This document shows, in pieces, positions 38,235-49,097 of a stretch of 64,000 bases of DNA. Made by a program: the position numbers and the translations under genes. Source of the DNA: Solicoccozyma terricola (Eukaryota; Basidiomycota; Tremellomycetes; Filobasidiales; Piskurozymaceae); contig BCLD01000011.1 of NCBI GenBank assembly GCA_001600875.1, forward strand, positions 459,497 through 523,496. Reading direction: 5' to 3'. The notes beneath the pieces were generated by a model. It searched no databases, had not been told where the DNA came from, and saw nothing but the letters and a program-made list of their open reading frames with translations. Each line of letters begins with the position of its first letter. Positions within the stretch are counted from its first letter, which is position 1.

Positions 38235-38735
38235 ATGGCTGTCGCCGGTCCATCAGCAGTCAGGCGTCCGGTCGCTGGCGAGATCATCTGTGACGTGAGC
38301 TTTGATCGATTGGTCCTGCTGTCGGAGTCAGAATTGATCAACCGCTTTACTAGTTTACGGACTTTCCAGGAACCTTTGTCAAGTCGAAGCTCGACGAGCA
38401 AGTTGTTGCAACAGAAAAGCGGAGGATCGAACGAGAACAAGCTGCTAAGGCTAGCATTTTGCAGTCTTCCTTGAAGGACAATGAGGTTAATGGCAGTGTG
38501 ACAATCAAGATGGAGGATGTGGCAATCATCGTGCGTCCTCCCATCTTGGTATTCGCTCAGCTGGAAACAGGAACCTGCTCATGGCAACTTATCTACCATC
38601 CAGGTCAAAGAGCTCGGCACAACCTCCGCTCAAGCAGAGGATGCGTTGCGGCAGTCCAATGGCAATCTTGAAGAGGCGCTGAAAGATCTGATTTCCCCGC
38701 CAGATGTGAAGCTTGGATGGAGAACGAGAGTATGA
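38235..38735 (+). CDS. HYPK: HYPK-like protein, NatA-associated chaperone with UBA-like domain
   Basis: HYPK binds the NatA N-terminal acetyltransferase at the ribosome and modulates it; it also has chaperone-like activity. Three exons join in phase to 122 residues: 38235-38294, 38354-38530, 38604-38735. The middle exon encodes the typical helical, charged segment (DEQVVATEKRRIEREQAAKA), then VTIKMEDVAIIVKELGTTSA and AEDALRQSNGNLEEALKDLI, the UBA-like C-terminal domain of the family. The first splice uses TTTACTAG as acceptor; other acceptors break the frame. The fungal protein has a few extra residues (KLGWRTRV) at the end. Convergent with the DNAJC9-like gene. Confidence 0.88.
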
Positions 38736-38904
38736 TGATTGATCAAAGGTTGTCTAGCGCTGCAAACCACACTGCACTAGGAGCTGAGGTCAAATCATGT
38801 GTGATGTTGCGCAAACATCGTAATTGGTCGTCAGTCGTACATATATACAACATTGCAGCAAAGCGCAAAAGTTCAAACTGGGCGTGACTTGCATTCGCTC
38901 GGTG

Positions 38905-40308
38905 TCATCGGCGCTTGAGACCTTTCTTTCCTCTCGCGGGTAGCTTCGTGCCCGTTTGTTTCTCTTTGAACAGCTTGGATTGGAAAGCTTCGAAGTCAGC
39001 ATCGTCCTGCGAGATGAGTCGACCAATCAGCTTTTCGAGAATATGTAGGTAAGCAGCGGTCACTGCTCACCAACGCGGGAGGCATTGCTTGCTCTTCTCT
39101 TTCCCCACCACCTGCGTCTTCCTTGTGGGACTTGCGCTGGCGCTTCTTTCCTGCCTTCATGTCGATCTCCTCGTCGTCATCCTGGGTGACCGCGGAGTAC
39201 TTGGCAAACAGAGCATCCATCGCTCTCGAACGGTTATTCTGACGAGCGCTGATCATCGCTTGAAGGGCCGATGTGTCCTCTTCTTGGCTGTCTTCGGCAT
39301 TGTTGGGTCCAGTGTCGTCGGCGGCTTTCGATTTATGCTTTCGTTTCTGTGCTTGTTTTCCGTCTCTCGACGTTCCAGCCACCGACCCTTCAGTCATGAG
39401 GTCCTTGTCGGGGTGACCATGCGCCGAGCGGTTGTTGCCATAAAACGCTTCCCATACTCCCAGCTCCTTTGCAGCCATTTCGGCTTCGACAGCCTCTTTC
39501 TTCTCCTTTGCGACCCGCTTCTTACGGCCCTTCTCATAGTCTTTGCCGGTGGATTTTACCCACTCGGAAGTCCTGGTCAGCTCGTCAGAGGCGATTGCGG
39601 TATTGATAATCTCGATAAAGCGTGACTCGTCGTCTGTCGTACTGTGAGGTATGCTGTCGAGAATGGCAGCGAGGGAACCTCTGGTCGATTGGAACGCTTC
39701 GTAAAGGTCTTTCTTTTCCTCTTTGGAACCTGTAACCGAGTCATCGTGGCTCAGGGCCAGAATCATATCACGTATAGATGACGAAACGCACCTTGATACG
39801 TTGCTTTATCTTCGTCGAGCATCTTTTTGTCGACTCGCTTGAACACTGCTTCAAAATATGCTTCCCAACCACCTTCACCTGGACCTCCTCCGGCGAAGAA
39901 TGACTCGTCGGTGCGTCCTGTATCATCGTACCTGTACGTAATTTCAAAGGAGCGTTCGGGATGAGCTCAATGGAAACGCTAGTGGGGATGCACCGATTCA
40001 AGTCCCTACCTCTTCTTCCGCTGTTCATCACCTAGGACTGCGTAGGCAAACCCGACTTTCTGAAATTCCCTGCTGAATTGCTGTTTCTGGTCGTCGTTTT
40101 TATGTACATGCTTGTCTGGGTGATATTGTAGTGCGGCACGTCGGTATGCTTTCTTCACGTCGTCTTGGGAGATCTGCTTGACGATGGAGGAAATGTCGCG
40201 AGATGTATCGGATGGGAGCAAGGAGAGGGACAGGTACAAAGCATACGGCTTTGCGAGTTCATCAGCGGTGTAGAAGTTGTTGATGGGATCTGTGGAAGGG
40301 TCGTCCAT
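38905..40308 (-). CDS. DNAJC9: J-domain protein of the DNAJC9 type (histone co-chaperone)
   Basis: Class C Hsp40; the human member recruits Hsp70 to histones H3-H4 during nucleosome assembly. Four exons: 40308-40010, then about 39932-39791, 39730-39071 and 39007-38905 (middle boundaries from the required frame). The J domain is at the N terminus with the HPD motif in LQYHPDKHVHK, and a longer than usual helix I-II stretch. Exon 2 carries DDTGRTDESFF and exon 3 the DNAJC9 middle block (YQGSKEEKKDLYEAFQSTRG, ESRFIEIINTAIASDEL). ALQAMISARQNNRSRAMDAL matches the histone-binding C-terminal helix (LxxLIQQRxxxRxxxxDxL in animals). The C terminus is very basic (ARGKKGLKRR). Head-to-head with CDC37. 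Confidence 0.85.
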
Positions 40309-40457
40309 GATGGATGTGGTGACAGCGTGTGTGTGTGGATGTATATGAATGAGACGAGGACAGGACGCGTCTCGGTTGATCGGTACGCGGCGACCAAGGA
40401 CAGCGGGGGAGGTGGTGGTGGTGGTGGTGGGTGATGGGTGATGGCTTCTTCTGAGGA

Positions 40458-40469
40458 GGGGGGGGGGGG
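40458..40469. repeat. 12-nt poly-G in the DNAJC9/CDC37 divergent promoter
   Basis: Flanked by GGTGGTGGTGG-rich sequence at 40412-40430. It lies 150 bp upstream of the DNAJC9 start and 208 bp upstream of the CDC37 start. Confidence 0.9.
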
Positions 40470-40585
40470 TGGTAGATGGTCACGAGGAGGTACTGGATGG
40501 TACGTATAGGTGGTGAGTCTGCTGTCTACGAGACTTGTCCTCTACTCGCTCTACCCTCTACTACCTCCTACTACTGATTGTCTGT

Positions 40586-40625
40586 CACGTGGCTCACCGC
40601 TCACCGCTCACCGCTCACCGCTCAC
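40586..40625. promoter_or_regulatory. CACGTG next to a 7-bp repeat upstream of CDC37
   Basis: GTCACGTGG at 40586-40591 is followed at once by four and a half tandem copies of CTCACCG (40593-40625). The block ends 52 bp before the CDC37 ATG, so it is probably near the transcription start. Confidence 0.5.
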
Positions 40626-40676
40626 GGATGGAACACACACACAGCATCATCCAACAGGTCCTCACCCCTCATCAAC

Positions 40677-42623
40677 ATGCCTCTCAACTACTCCAAGTGG
40701 GATGCCCTCGAGGTATGCATCTTCCTAGCCAGATTGTCCCCATGTCTTTCAAAATCAGCTGACACCTTCCTGCCTGCCTGCCTGCCTGCCCGCCTGCCCG
40801 CCTTGTCACCACCATGTCCCTTCCGTTCGCACAGCTCTCTGACGACTCGGACATCGAAGAGCACCCAAATGTCGACAAGAGGAGTATGATCAAGTGAGAG
40901 CACCTTTGGAGGAGCCTTTCTTTTCAGTGCGTTTGTGGCTGACTCGTGTCCCCACACCCACTTGTTTCCAGTTGGAAACGTCGAGATATCCATGAGAAGC
41001 GCGAACGAAGGCGTCAACTCATCGCCAACCTCAGGGGCGAGATCGAACTCAACAAGATCCTCAAACCCCGTCTGGCCTCGCTTCGAACCAGAATCTCCGA
41101 AAACCCTTCGACCGGTCTTGGCATCTTCGACGGCGAGGTTCACAGACTGCAAACCAATCCCTCTGCTGACAAGCCACCAACCGGTCATGCCAAGCAGCCG
41201 ACCTACGATGAAATGCTATTGGATCTCTTGATGCGAATCAAAGACGAAGCAAAATCTGACAGGGAAGGGAGCGAGGTCGATGTCAACAAGGTGATCGAGC
41301 GACTGCAATTCCACGAGAAGGAGCTGGACGACCGGAGCGAGGAGTGCGAGAGGGAAGCTCACAAAGAAGAAGAGGAACAGAGGAAGAAGATCACAAGCGA
41401 AGATGTGCATGATGGGTTTGATGTAGGAGTGAGTTGATTTCGAGTCAACCCCCTGCCCTCCCAATATCACCGCTGATCCGGGGTTTTGTCATCGAACTAC
41501 TTCGCAGTATGTCCTCAAGGCAAAACCTTCGCCAATGGATGACGTGAAAGATACGGCAGTGGTCACCCATGCGGCGAAGTCGGCAGCAAGTTCAAGCAAG
41601 CACACGCAAATCGAGGTCTTGAATCCAGGTGCGGGCGTGAGTGAAGCAAAGTCATTCAAGGCGAGGTGAAGCATGTCATTGCTGACCTATCTCTGCGCTC
41701 CTCCAAGTCCCACGATAACGCTCCTCAAATTCCGGAGCCTTCGGCATCCGACGATGGGGAGGTTCCAACACTCACGCCAGCTGCTCGGGCATTCTGCGAA
41801 ATTCCCCTCCGAGCGTACGACCGCTCATTCGAATTCATACAGCACGACCCCTCGGTCCTTGTCGAGTCGACGACGGACGCTTGCCTTGGTGAAGCATTTG
41901 AAGCCGAGCTTAGTGGAGACAAGGCGCGAGCGAAGCGATGTGTGCATCAGGGTTTACTCATCCAATACTGTAGGAAACTCGGCAGGGACGGCGTGAGACT
42001 GTTCTTTCAGAGGTGTGTGGAGAAGCTTCCCCATTTTTGCGATTTTTCCCAGCGGCTGATTGCTGTCAATTTCTTCGCTCCCTTTAGAATGAGACAAGCT
42101 GGGCCGAAAGCCGAGGCCGTGTTCCAAAATGACGTCAACGACACTTACGCTCGCATGGAAAAGCGATGTGCGGAGATCAAACTTGAGCAAGCGGCTTCAG
42201 GGGGTGATCGCGAGCAGATTCAGCTGGTAGCCGAAGACCCTTCCGTCGAGATTAGCTTTAATTTACCGGACGGACCCCCGCCTGAGCAACTGGTCCTCGA
42301 AGGTGAAGGCGTCGAGGATCTAGATATCAACGAAGTCAAGGTGTTCTTGCAACGCAAATGGGACATTTTCGAGTCGCTCCCAGAGGCCCTCAAGGAGGCG
42401 ATGAAGACGAAAAGCCTGGAAGAGGTGAACAAGGTGTTGGGCAAGATGGATTTGGCTGAGGCCGAGCACGCGGTCGAGTTGATGCAAGAAGGTGGCATGC
42501 TGTCTTTCAGGTGAGCAACAAGAGCATCCCATCCCGTATCCTGTCCTGTCCTGTCCCATGGTCTGATCTGCGTCTGTGACTGTCTGTGCCAGTGAGACGG
42601 GTGTACGAGACATGACGGGTTGA
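40677..42623 (+). CDS. CDC37: Cdc37, Hsp90 co-chaperone for protein kinases
   Basis: Loads client kinases onto Hsp90. Six exons join in phase to about 517 residues: 40677-40712, 40835-40893, 40972-41428, 41508-41628, 41661-42510, 42593-42623. The N terminus is diagnostic (NYSKWDALELSDDSDIEEHP, then WKRRDIHEKRERR), with the conserved Ser that is CK2-phosphorylated in other species (SDDSD). The Hsp90-binding middle (GVRLFFQRCVEKLPHFCDFS; EAVFQNDVNDTYARMEKRC) and the C-terminal helical domain (EDLDINEVKVFLQRKWDIFE; AEHAVELMQEGGML) follow, and the last short exon gives ETGVRDM as in other fungi. The intron between exons 4 and 5 is very short: 32 nt as given, 29 nt with an alternative donor/acceptor pair. 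Confidence 0.95.
40768..40803. repeat. CCTG/CCCG tetranucleotide repeat in CDC37 intron 1
   Basis: (CCTG)n drifting into CCCGCCTG units, on the transcript a pyrimidine-rich stretch about 30 nt before the TTCGCACAG acceptor. Confidence 0.85.
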
Positions 42624-42674
42624 GCTACCTACCCAACTGAGGTGTTGGAGCTGGAGTGCCATGAAATAATTAAT

Positions 42675-42680
42675 CACGTG
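42675..42680. promoter_or_regulatory. CACGTG between CDC37 and TRZ1
   Basis: AATCACGTGAC, 52 bp after the CDC37 stop, 60 bp before an upstream ATG at 42740 and 320 bp before the ATG at 43000. The short distance to 42740 hints that transcription of the tRNase Z gene starts just upstream of that ATG. Confidence 0.45.
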
Positions 42681-42999
42681 ACTTTTTCATTTCATGTTTA
42701 CGATTTCACTGGGATCCATCCATCTTGCAACATTTTGAAATGGCCCATAAAGACCATACGTTCGGTTACCTCGAGTCGTGATCAGTCTTGAGCACCGCTG
42801 TGACATAGCTGGAGCCCATCTCCTTCCATCGCTCCCGAACATCATCGATCTGGCAAGCTCCATCTGGTCTTCCGGCCTCTTCAGAGGCTACATTCCCCGC
42901 ACCATTCGTGTGCTCCCTCGTCAGGTAGTATCGTCCAGGGTAGCAAGCTCAGCAGCAAATAGAACCTCTCCATACGAACGCCCATTGGACCTCAGCAAT

Positions 43000-45900
43000 A
43001 TGCACTGGGATGTCAGAGCCGTCACGACACCGTCATCCGACACCGATCTGTCCTTGCTAGTTACCTTTGACCATGCCAAGTATCTCTTCAACTGCGGCGA
43101 GGGAACGCAGAGGAGTTTCGTACAAAGTCGCACAAGCATGCGAAAGCTGGAAGGGATATATATGACTAGCGCCAACTTGGATGTCATTGGTGGTCTGCCG
43201 GGTAAGTCATACCGCAATCACGCCTTAGTATCATATCGCTGACATTTACCGCCCTGTAGGTATGCTGATGTCTGCCGCCGATGCCGGTATCAAGCACATC
43301 AACGTGGGAGGTCCTGAAGGTGTCGCTCATTACCTGGCTACATGTAGAACATTTGTGCAACGGTCAGTCATATTTCATACTGATCCAAGGAGCTGACCGG
43401 TACGAGTTTCTCACTCCGCCTCATCACAGGGAGGGTATGACAGTAGCGCTTCCAACCCCAGAGGCTACTACTGCAGGCGGGAAACTCTATCAGAGTGCGG
43501 CTCTGACCATACACGGAATATCGGTTGCGATTTCGCCAAGTATCGGTCAAGCAGGAAACGATGTTGGAGAGGTCAATTGGAGCGACCCCGAACTCCGCTT
43601 GAAATCTTTGTCAGACGAGCAACTACGGAATTGGAGAAGGATAGTCGTCTCTGACATGTTCAAACTTTCCAATCGATCGGAGATCGGATCTGCAGGAGAT
43701 GCACCTTCCAAAATAAACGAAACTTCTGTACCTTTGGCGGCGAAGTCATGCTATCAGAATGGACCAGGTTTCGCCCGCATGCATATGTCTCAATCGCTAC
43801 CATCATATGGTGCAGACATCGATGGGACCACCCGTATCGAGGACGAACGCATGGCATACATCCTGCAAGCACCTCCCGTTCGAGGGAAATTCAACGCCGA
43901 GAAAGCCAAAGCACTTGGGGTGCCAAATGGACCGATTCGCGGGAAGCTGACCAAAGGAGAAGCTATCGAGGTAGACGATGCGGCTGCACCCGGCGGGAAA
44001 AGGATCATAAAGCCAGAAGACGTGCTTGGCGATGGCCATCCCGGAGGCGTCTGCGTCATGCTGGACATTGCGATACAGCACGTTCCAGCTATTGTCTCGA
44101 ATCCGGCCTTCCAGCCATATCTTCAAGCCGGGCCAACACCACCTCAGCACAAAGTGCATCTCGTAGTCCATCGTATCACTCAGGAAGTGGCGGGGGATGT
44201 ACGGTATCAAGAATGGGTGCAGAAATTCGGACAAGATACGCATGTGAGTTAGGCTCACCATTGATACATATATCGCCTGCTTATTGTCGATATACTCGCA
44301 GCACCTGATTGCCGATCCACTCGCATATTCAGACGCCGTCTCCTTTTCTTCCTCTGCATGGAATCTATTGCGTCTGAGTTTGCTCGATGACAAGGTGTTC
44401 AGCGTTCCAATTCAGACCCCGACAATGCAGCAACCGGAGCAAACTGCGGCAGCATTGGGATCAGGTCAGTTTGTTCGTACTCTTCTACGATTATCTAACT
44501 GACGATGTCCGTTCGCTGTGAAGCTCTTGGCTCGTCAGTATCAGCGATTGAATGTGGACATCATACGCGAATGCATCCAGCAGCCACTCCCGACATTTGG
44601 GCTCCTGGTTCCAGTAATCCAGTCTTTCCTCTTCGCCACGATGTTGAAGCGGCAAAAAGCAGCACTTCAGGACAAATGTCCAAGTATCTGTCTTTGACAG
44701 CAGCGGCAAAACAACGAGTGTCGGACCTGGAGAGTAGCGCCTGTAGTCACAATCCGAAAGACTATGGGATCGAAGTGACACCGCTTGGCACTGGAAGTGC
44801 CATCCCGTCAAAGTACAGAAATGGTAGGTACTCCATTATATGCGAGCAACCGAACAGATCCTAAACGCCCTGTCCCACGCAGTATCATCTACTCTAGTCG
44901 ATATTCCAGACTTTGGCAGTATACTCTTGGACGCAGGAGAAGGCACCCTGGGTCAGCTTCGAAGGCGATTTGGGACAGAGGGAGTTCAGCAGGTCTACGG
45001 CCGTTTGCGTATACTATACATTAGCCATATGCACGCCGACCACCACATCGGCTTGCGCCGGCTCTTGTTGGATAGATTGCGGGTAAGCAACGCATGCTGG
45101 GGCGGGACAGTGGAGGATCTAACGCGTCTGCCTCCAGTACGACCCCGAACACACCCTCTACATCATCGGCCCCTCTTATATCCTACTTCATTTGCGGGAA
45201 AATGGAATCGAAGTGGGCGACTCTCAGGGCAAGACGAGGTTCATTGACAACTTCCATCTCTCGAGGTCGCTCGAGGATCTGCCGGTGGCATCAAATCCCG
45301 CGGCAGCCTCAGATGGCTTGGTCACCCCGGTCGACGAACAGGTTACACAACCTGGCAGAGCTCGAAGACGGTGAATACATGAGACTGCCGTTCAACATCA
45401 TAGTTCTCTGACGGTTTGATCTTGTCCTCTCAGCCACATCGAATGGGCCAACGAATGCAAAGGAGAACTCGGCTTGAAAGTCCTCTCGACGCCGGAGGTC
45501 AAGCATCGGGGCCGTGCCTATGGGCTTGTCATCGAACATCATTCAGGATGGAAGTTGGTGTACGTTGCCGTTCGACCCACGCACGCACACTCGTATGGCT
45601 CGTATGACTGACATTCAATCTTTCCCCAGCTACTCGGGAGATACAATGCCGTGCGACAACCTTGTGCGCGCGGGTCAAAACGCTACATTGCTGATACACG
45701 AGGCCACTCTGGAGGACGACAAACCAGATATGGCACTTGCCAAGGGCCATAGTACATTCGGACAGGCGATTGAAGTGGGCAGACGGTGAGCGTCCTGTGC
45801 ATTGCTCCTCTCCTTATATCGACCCTAACCTCTACGATTACAGAATGCAAGCAGACTATCTGTTGCTGAATCACTTTTCTCAACGCTATCCCAAGCTACC

Positions 45901-46312
45901 TCGCCTACAGGCGCCGACTGACAATGCATCAGGGAAACGGCCTGTCATAGCATTGGCTTTCGACTTGATGACGTTGCCACTCAGTTCCTTCTGGAAGATG
46001 GAAAATTACACAGACGCTCTTGAAGAGCTATTCGTCGAGGTCGAGGGAGCGGAGTCCGAGACGGCGCAATCGGAGTCTGGTGACGTAACGACTGAGCGAG
46101 CAAAGGATAAAGGGAAGGCCGCTGGACAGGGGAAGGTGATCGGGAAGCCTTCGGAGATGCCAAAGGCGAACAAACGCAAGCGAGAGCGGGGTCAGCCGAG
46201 CAATGGCAAGATCGACAATGGTGTGACCATCTTGTCAGAGCAGCCGTCGGAGGAGTCACGGTCTTCCAAGCGATCGAAGGATCGAGAGGAAGGGTTTACG
46301 AGACGCAACTGA
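43000..46312 (+). CDS. TRZ1: Long-form tRNase Z (ELAC2/Trz1), tRNA 3'-end endonuclease
   Basis: Removes the 3' trailer of precursor tRNAs in nucleus and mitochondria. From 43000 ten exons join in phase to 921 residues: 43000-43201, 43260-43362, 43430-44243, 44302-44464, 44524-44823, 44883-45082, 45138-45370, 45434-45559, 45630-45785, 45844-46312. The N-terminal half is the degenerate metallo-beta-lactamase copy (YLFNCGEGTQRSFVQSR). The C-terminal half has the active copy: PLGTGSAIPSKYRN, LLDAGEGTLGQLRRRFG, the zinc motif HMHADHHIG (from residue 576), SGDTMPCDNL, IHEATLEDD (HEAT loop), GHSTFGQAIEVG and NHFSQRY. The C terminus is basic with a nuclear-localisation look (KANKRKRERG). The frame stays open upstream to 42778 without an ATG; an ATG at 42740 could join through an intron 42779-42887, giving a longer, possibly mitochondrial, N terminus. 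Confidence 0.93.
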
Positions 46313-46427
46313 CTGCCCTTCAGAGATTTCTAAGGAAGATTGAACGAGTCAACACACTGTTACGAATCATTTATGAACATTGCATGCATCCCTCACCTTC
46401 ACCTTCAGTCATAAATCAGCAACTTGA

Positions 46428-47105
46428 TCAAATTTCTTCCAGAAATCCTTGTACGATCAATCGCTCGATGTCGCTCCTTCTGACCATGTAGCGCTGCCCC
46501 TTGCGGAACTCGACTTCGCCCATTTCCGTATACACGGTTCCGCAGTCCTTGACTACCCGGACGTCCACGTAGAGCTGCCCCGGTGGTTGATCGATCCCAG
46601 AGGCAAGATCGAGCACGTCAAGGAAGTCGGATTTGTAGTCGAGGATAAGGTCGTTGTAACCACGGAGAAAGTCAATTTCATGTGGGGAGAGCTTCGACCG
46701 TACGTCGGTGTCTGCTTCTCCGTTCACTGAATTTCCAGCCCCGTTGGAGGACTTTCCATCCACCGCCCTGCCAGACGATCCAGTGTTGAGCATATGAGCA
46801 AGAGTGCCGCCCGCACCCCAGAATATGTCCTTCAGCATTCCGACGCGTTGAGCATGGTAAGCCATCAAGCAGCGTTTGTTCCGTCTAGCACTGAGATGTT
46901 GAACCGTGAGGTTGCAGACCAGACCAAGGTCCTGCCGCAGGGTATCGGCGTCGTTGATTTCCGTGTGGTGCGTGATTGCGTCTCCCAGCTGACGAGTTTC
47001 GAGACACACCGTGCGGACTAGGGTGTCGTTGTATTTTGGCAGGGTGTCGGTCAGCGTCGCTCGGCGAGCCTCCATGATGAGCTTGAGGGCATCGTCGCCG
47101 TGCAT
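46428..47105 (-). CDS. PSF1: GINS complex subunit Psf1
   Basis: Part of the CMG helicase (Cdc45-MCM-GINS) that unwinds DNA at replication forks. Single exon of 225 residues, the normal size. The N-terminal alpha domain is evident (GDDALKLIMEARRA; ARRNKRCLMAYHAQRVGMLK), then an insert rich in Gly/Ser/Asn (TGSSGRAVDGKSSNGAGNSV), the LSPHEIDFLRGYNDLILDYK segment and the C-terminal B domain (PPGQLYVDVRVVKDCGTV, then RRSDIERLIVQGFLEEI). It is convergent with TRZ1. The lack of introns is unusual next to its neighbours. Confidence 0.96.
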   Translation of the reverse strand: MHGDDALKLIMEARRATLTDTLPKYNDTLVRTVCLETRQLGDAITHHTEINDADTLRQDLGLVCNLTVQHLSARRNKRCLMAYHAQRVGMLKDIFWGAGGTLAHMLNTGSSGRAVDGKSSNGAGNSVNGEADTDVRSKLSPHEIDFLRGYNDLILDYKSDFLDVLDLASGIDQPPGQLYVDVRVVKDCGTVYTEMGEVEFRKGQRYMVRRSDIERLIVQGFLEEI

Positions 47106-47241
47106 GGTATGTGTGTGCCGCGGGGAGGGAGGGGGAGAAGGAGGCGATGAGGGGTGCAGAGGCCTTCTGTGATGATGGAGGACGAGAATGCTATGTAGGT
47201 GCCCATGCCCATGCGGACGAGGTGGTGGTTAACGCGATGGT

Positions 47242-47247
47242 CACGTG
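47242..47247. promoter_or_regulatory. CACGTG upstream of PSF1
   Basis: GTCACGTGAC, a 10-bp palindrome, 137 bp upstream of the PSF1 ATG and 88 bp from the stop of the secreted-protein gene. Confidence 0.45.
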
Positions 47248-47334
47248 ACATTCCTTTTCGCCACTTTCACTCTCATATACAATGGAATGTCATACAGCTC
47301 GTCAACCAGGACAAGTGCCAAGGTCCGGTGTTCT

Positions 47335-48519
47335 CTACAAACCACGAGCTATGGCTTGGGCTATCGGTGGCACTACAGTCACCAACAGAATCATCACCGA
47401 GCTGTCGAAAAGATTGAAAGACATGCTGGGTCCCGCTGCAGACGAAGCGTGGCTGGCTGCCTTGACGATGGAGGTGCTGTTTGCGGTCTCACTGGCGGCC
47501 GCAGTTTCGGACGCCAATCCGCCAGTACCGACGACGGAGTCCGAGCAATTCGAATTGGACAGGGCATCGACTACAACTCCGGTGGTGGGAACCGACACCG
47601 CTACGATCGCAGTGGAAGCGACATCACCGGAGGAGGTCTTCGCTCTGCAGGTCTTTGTAGCTGTTGATGCCAATGGTTTAGTAGGTCTGATCTTGGTGAC
47701 TCATCATCTAGCACTACTCACAACCTCCTGACGCGACAGTCTGGGTGGCTTGTAAGTCCACGTTGCCCACTGGCGTTCCGGTCGTGATCGCAACGTCGCC
47801 TAGTACGCTGGTTGTAGGAACAGAGTCGATGTAACTACTATCACCTGCCTGAATATGCTCATCACAGGATGTACAAGGAAGAGTGGTGACGGTCGCCGTT
47901 GTAGCTGTTTCGGCCTGGCAAGGTGTCTTGACGGATCAGTCAAGCAATAAGTTCAATACGTTTCGTGTCTTGCAATCACTCACAGGCACAACGACGTCCA
48001 CAGTCTCGATGGCAAGGGCAAGATCGATGATCGAACTTGAAAATGTCTAAGTCGAAGCAGACACCATCAGCATGGATACGCAGGAACATTGATGACACGC
48101 TATGCACTCACAGCTGCATTCGTGGGACCACTGGGGCCGAGGCAGACGGAGGCAGCGAAAGTTGCGATCACTTCGAAGGTCCCAAGAATGCCGTCAAGAT
48201 CCGGGTCCATAGTCGAGTGCAATCCCTCGAGACAAGTCCGACACTTGTCGCACGGGTCCTTGACTTGACAGGCGCACTTGAGGCCGGCAGAGAAATCCTG
48301 GCCGCTTGATCCAAAACACTGCTCAAACTGGGTTCCTAGAGGTTGGCACGCCATTCCACATTCTTTGAAGGCTGGAGTGTCTTGGATCTGTTGAACGACG
48401 CTTTGAGCTTGGCAGGGGACACAACGCTCAACGAGGTTGACCGAACGCGCCATTCCCTGGCTGGCAATCGAAAAGCTCAGGGCGAGCCAGGCAAGAGAGG
48501 ATAACTTGGTGAAAGCCAT
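47335..48519 (-). CDS. Secreted cysteine-rich protein with probable GPI anchor
   Basis: Not recognised as a named family. Four exons can be joined in phase from an ATG at 48519; the introns run about 48112-48047, 47984-47932 and 47729-47666. The N terminus is a signal peptide (LSSLAWLALSFSIASQG). The first exon encodes a Cys-rich domain with at least ten cysteines (CVPCQAQ, CGMACQPLG, CFGSSG, CACQVKDPCDKCRTCLEG), reminiscent of small secreted Cys-rich surface proteins of fungi. The rest is Thr/Val/Ser-rich with two more CxxC pairs (PCTSCDE), like an O-glycosylated stalk, and it ends in a hydrophobic stretch (VMILLVTVVPPIAQAIA), fitting a GPI signal. Cell-wall or surface location is inference. 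The opposite-strand frame here is a shadow. Confidence 0.75.
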
Positions 48520-49097
48520 CGTGCGTCTAGCCCGTCAATTGTACAGAGATGTCGCAGTTGTATGTTTGTCGAAGGCACAGGAGTTGAGCCGTATGGAAAC
48601 GTATATGAAAGTGTTGTTGGTGGTATAAGATGAACCCTTTGAATCTATTGTTGATGCAGCACGATTGACCTGCGAATACCTCCTGAGCAAAGCCAGCTAC
48701 TTTAATCGATCCAAATGCTGTATTTACCCACCCTCAGCAAGGGATAACATCTCCGTCTTTTCTCGGGCGAGGAGGCCCTTTGAAAGGAAGCCCAGTTTTG
48801 CGACAGGATGATGTCTATGATGAAACGCAATTTGACCGGGTGAGTCCCCTGTCGCCGAGAATGGATCACACAAAACCGTGTAGCAGGTGACGGTATGCCG
48901 AATGTTAAGTTTCAAGGACCATATCGAAGGAGCATCGACAATTCCCGGGCAATGTCCGTAGTGCCAAGATGCAACCGACTACGCCGTTGATTCAAGATGT
49001 TCCGCAACGCCTTTGCAGAGAGCCACGAGATGTTTGTTCACCACACAGGTGTCCAGTAATGGCGAGTTCCCTACCGCCACGACGGGCCTAGCGCTTA
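48520..49097. other. Intergenic, promoter of the secreted protein and 3' end of the SET gene
   Basis: 578 bp between two minus-strand genes. Only short frames occur and none has signs of selection visible by eye. I see nothing else in it. Confidence 0.5.

Noticed and set aside
43748..44308. 186-codon Arg/Ser-rich frame
   Set aside because: Shadow of tRNase Z exon 3 in another frame; composition is the typical Arg/Ser/His of an off-frame read.
47282..47731. 149-codon plus-strand frame with an ATG
   Set aside because: It is antisense to the last exon of the secreted Cys-rich gene, whose codons and hydrophobic tail make better sense.
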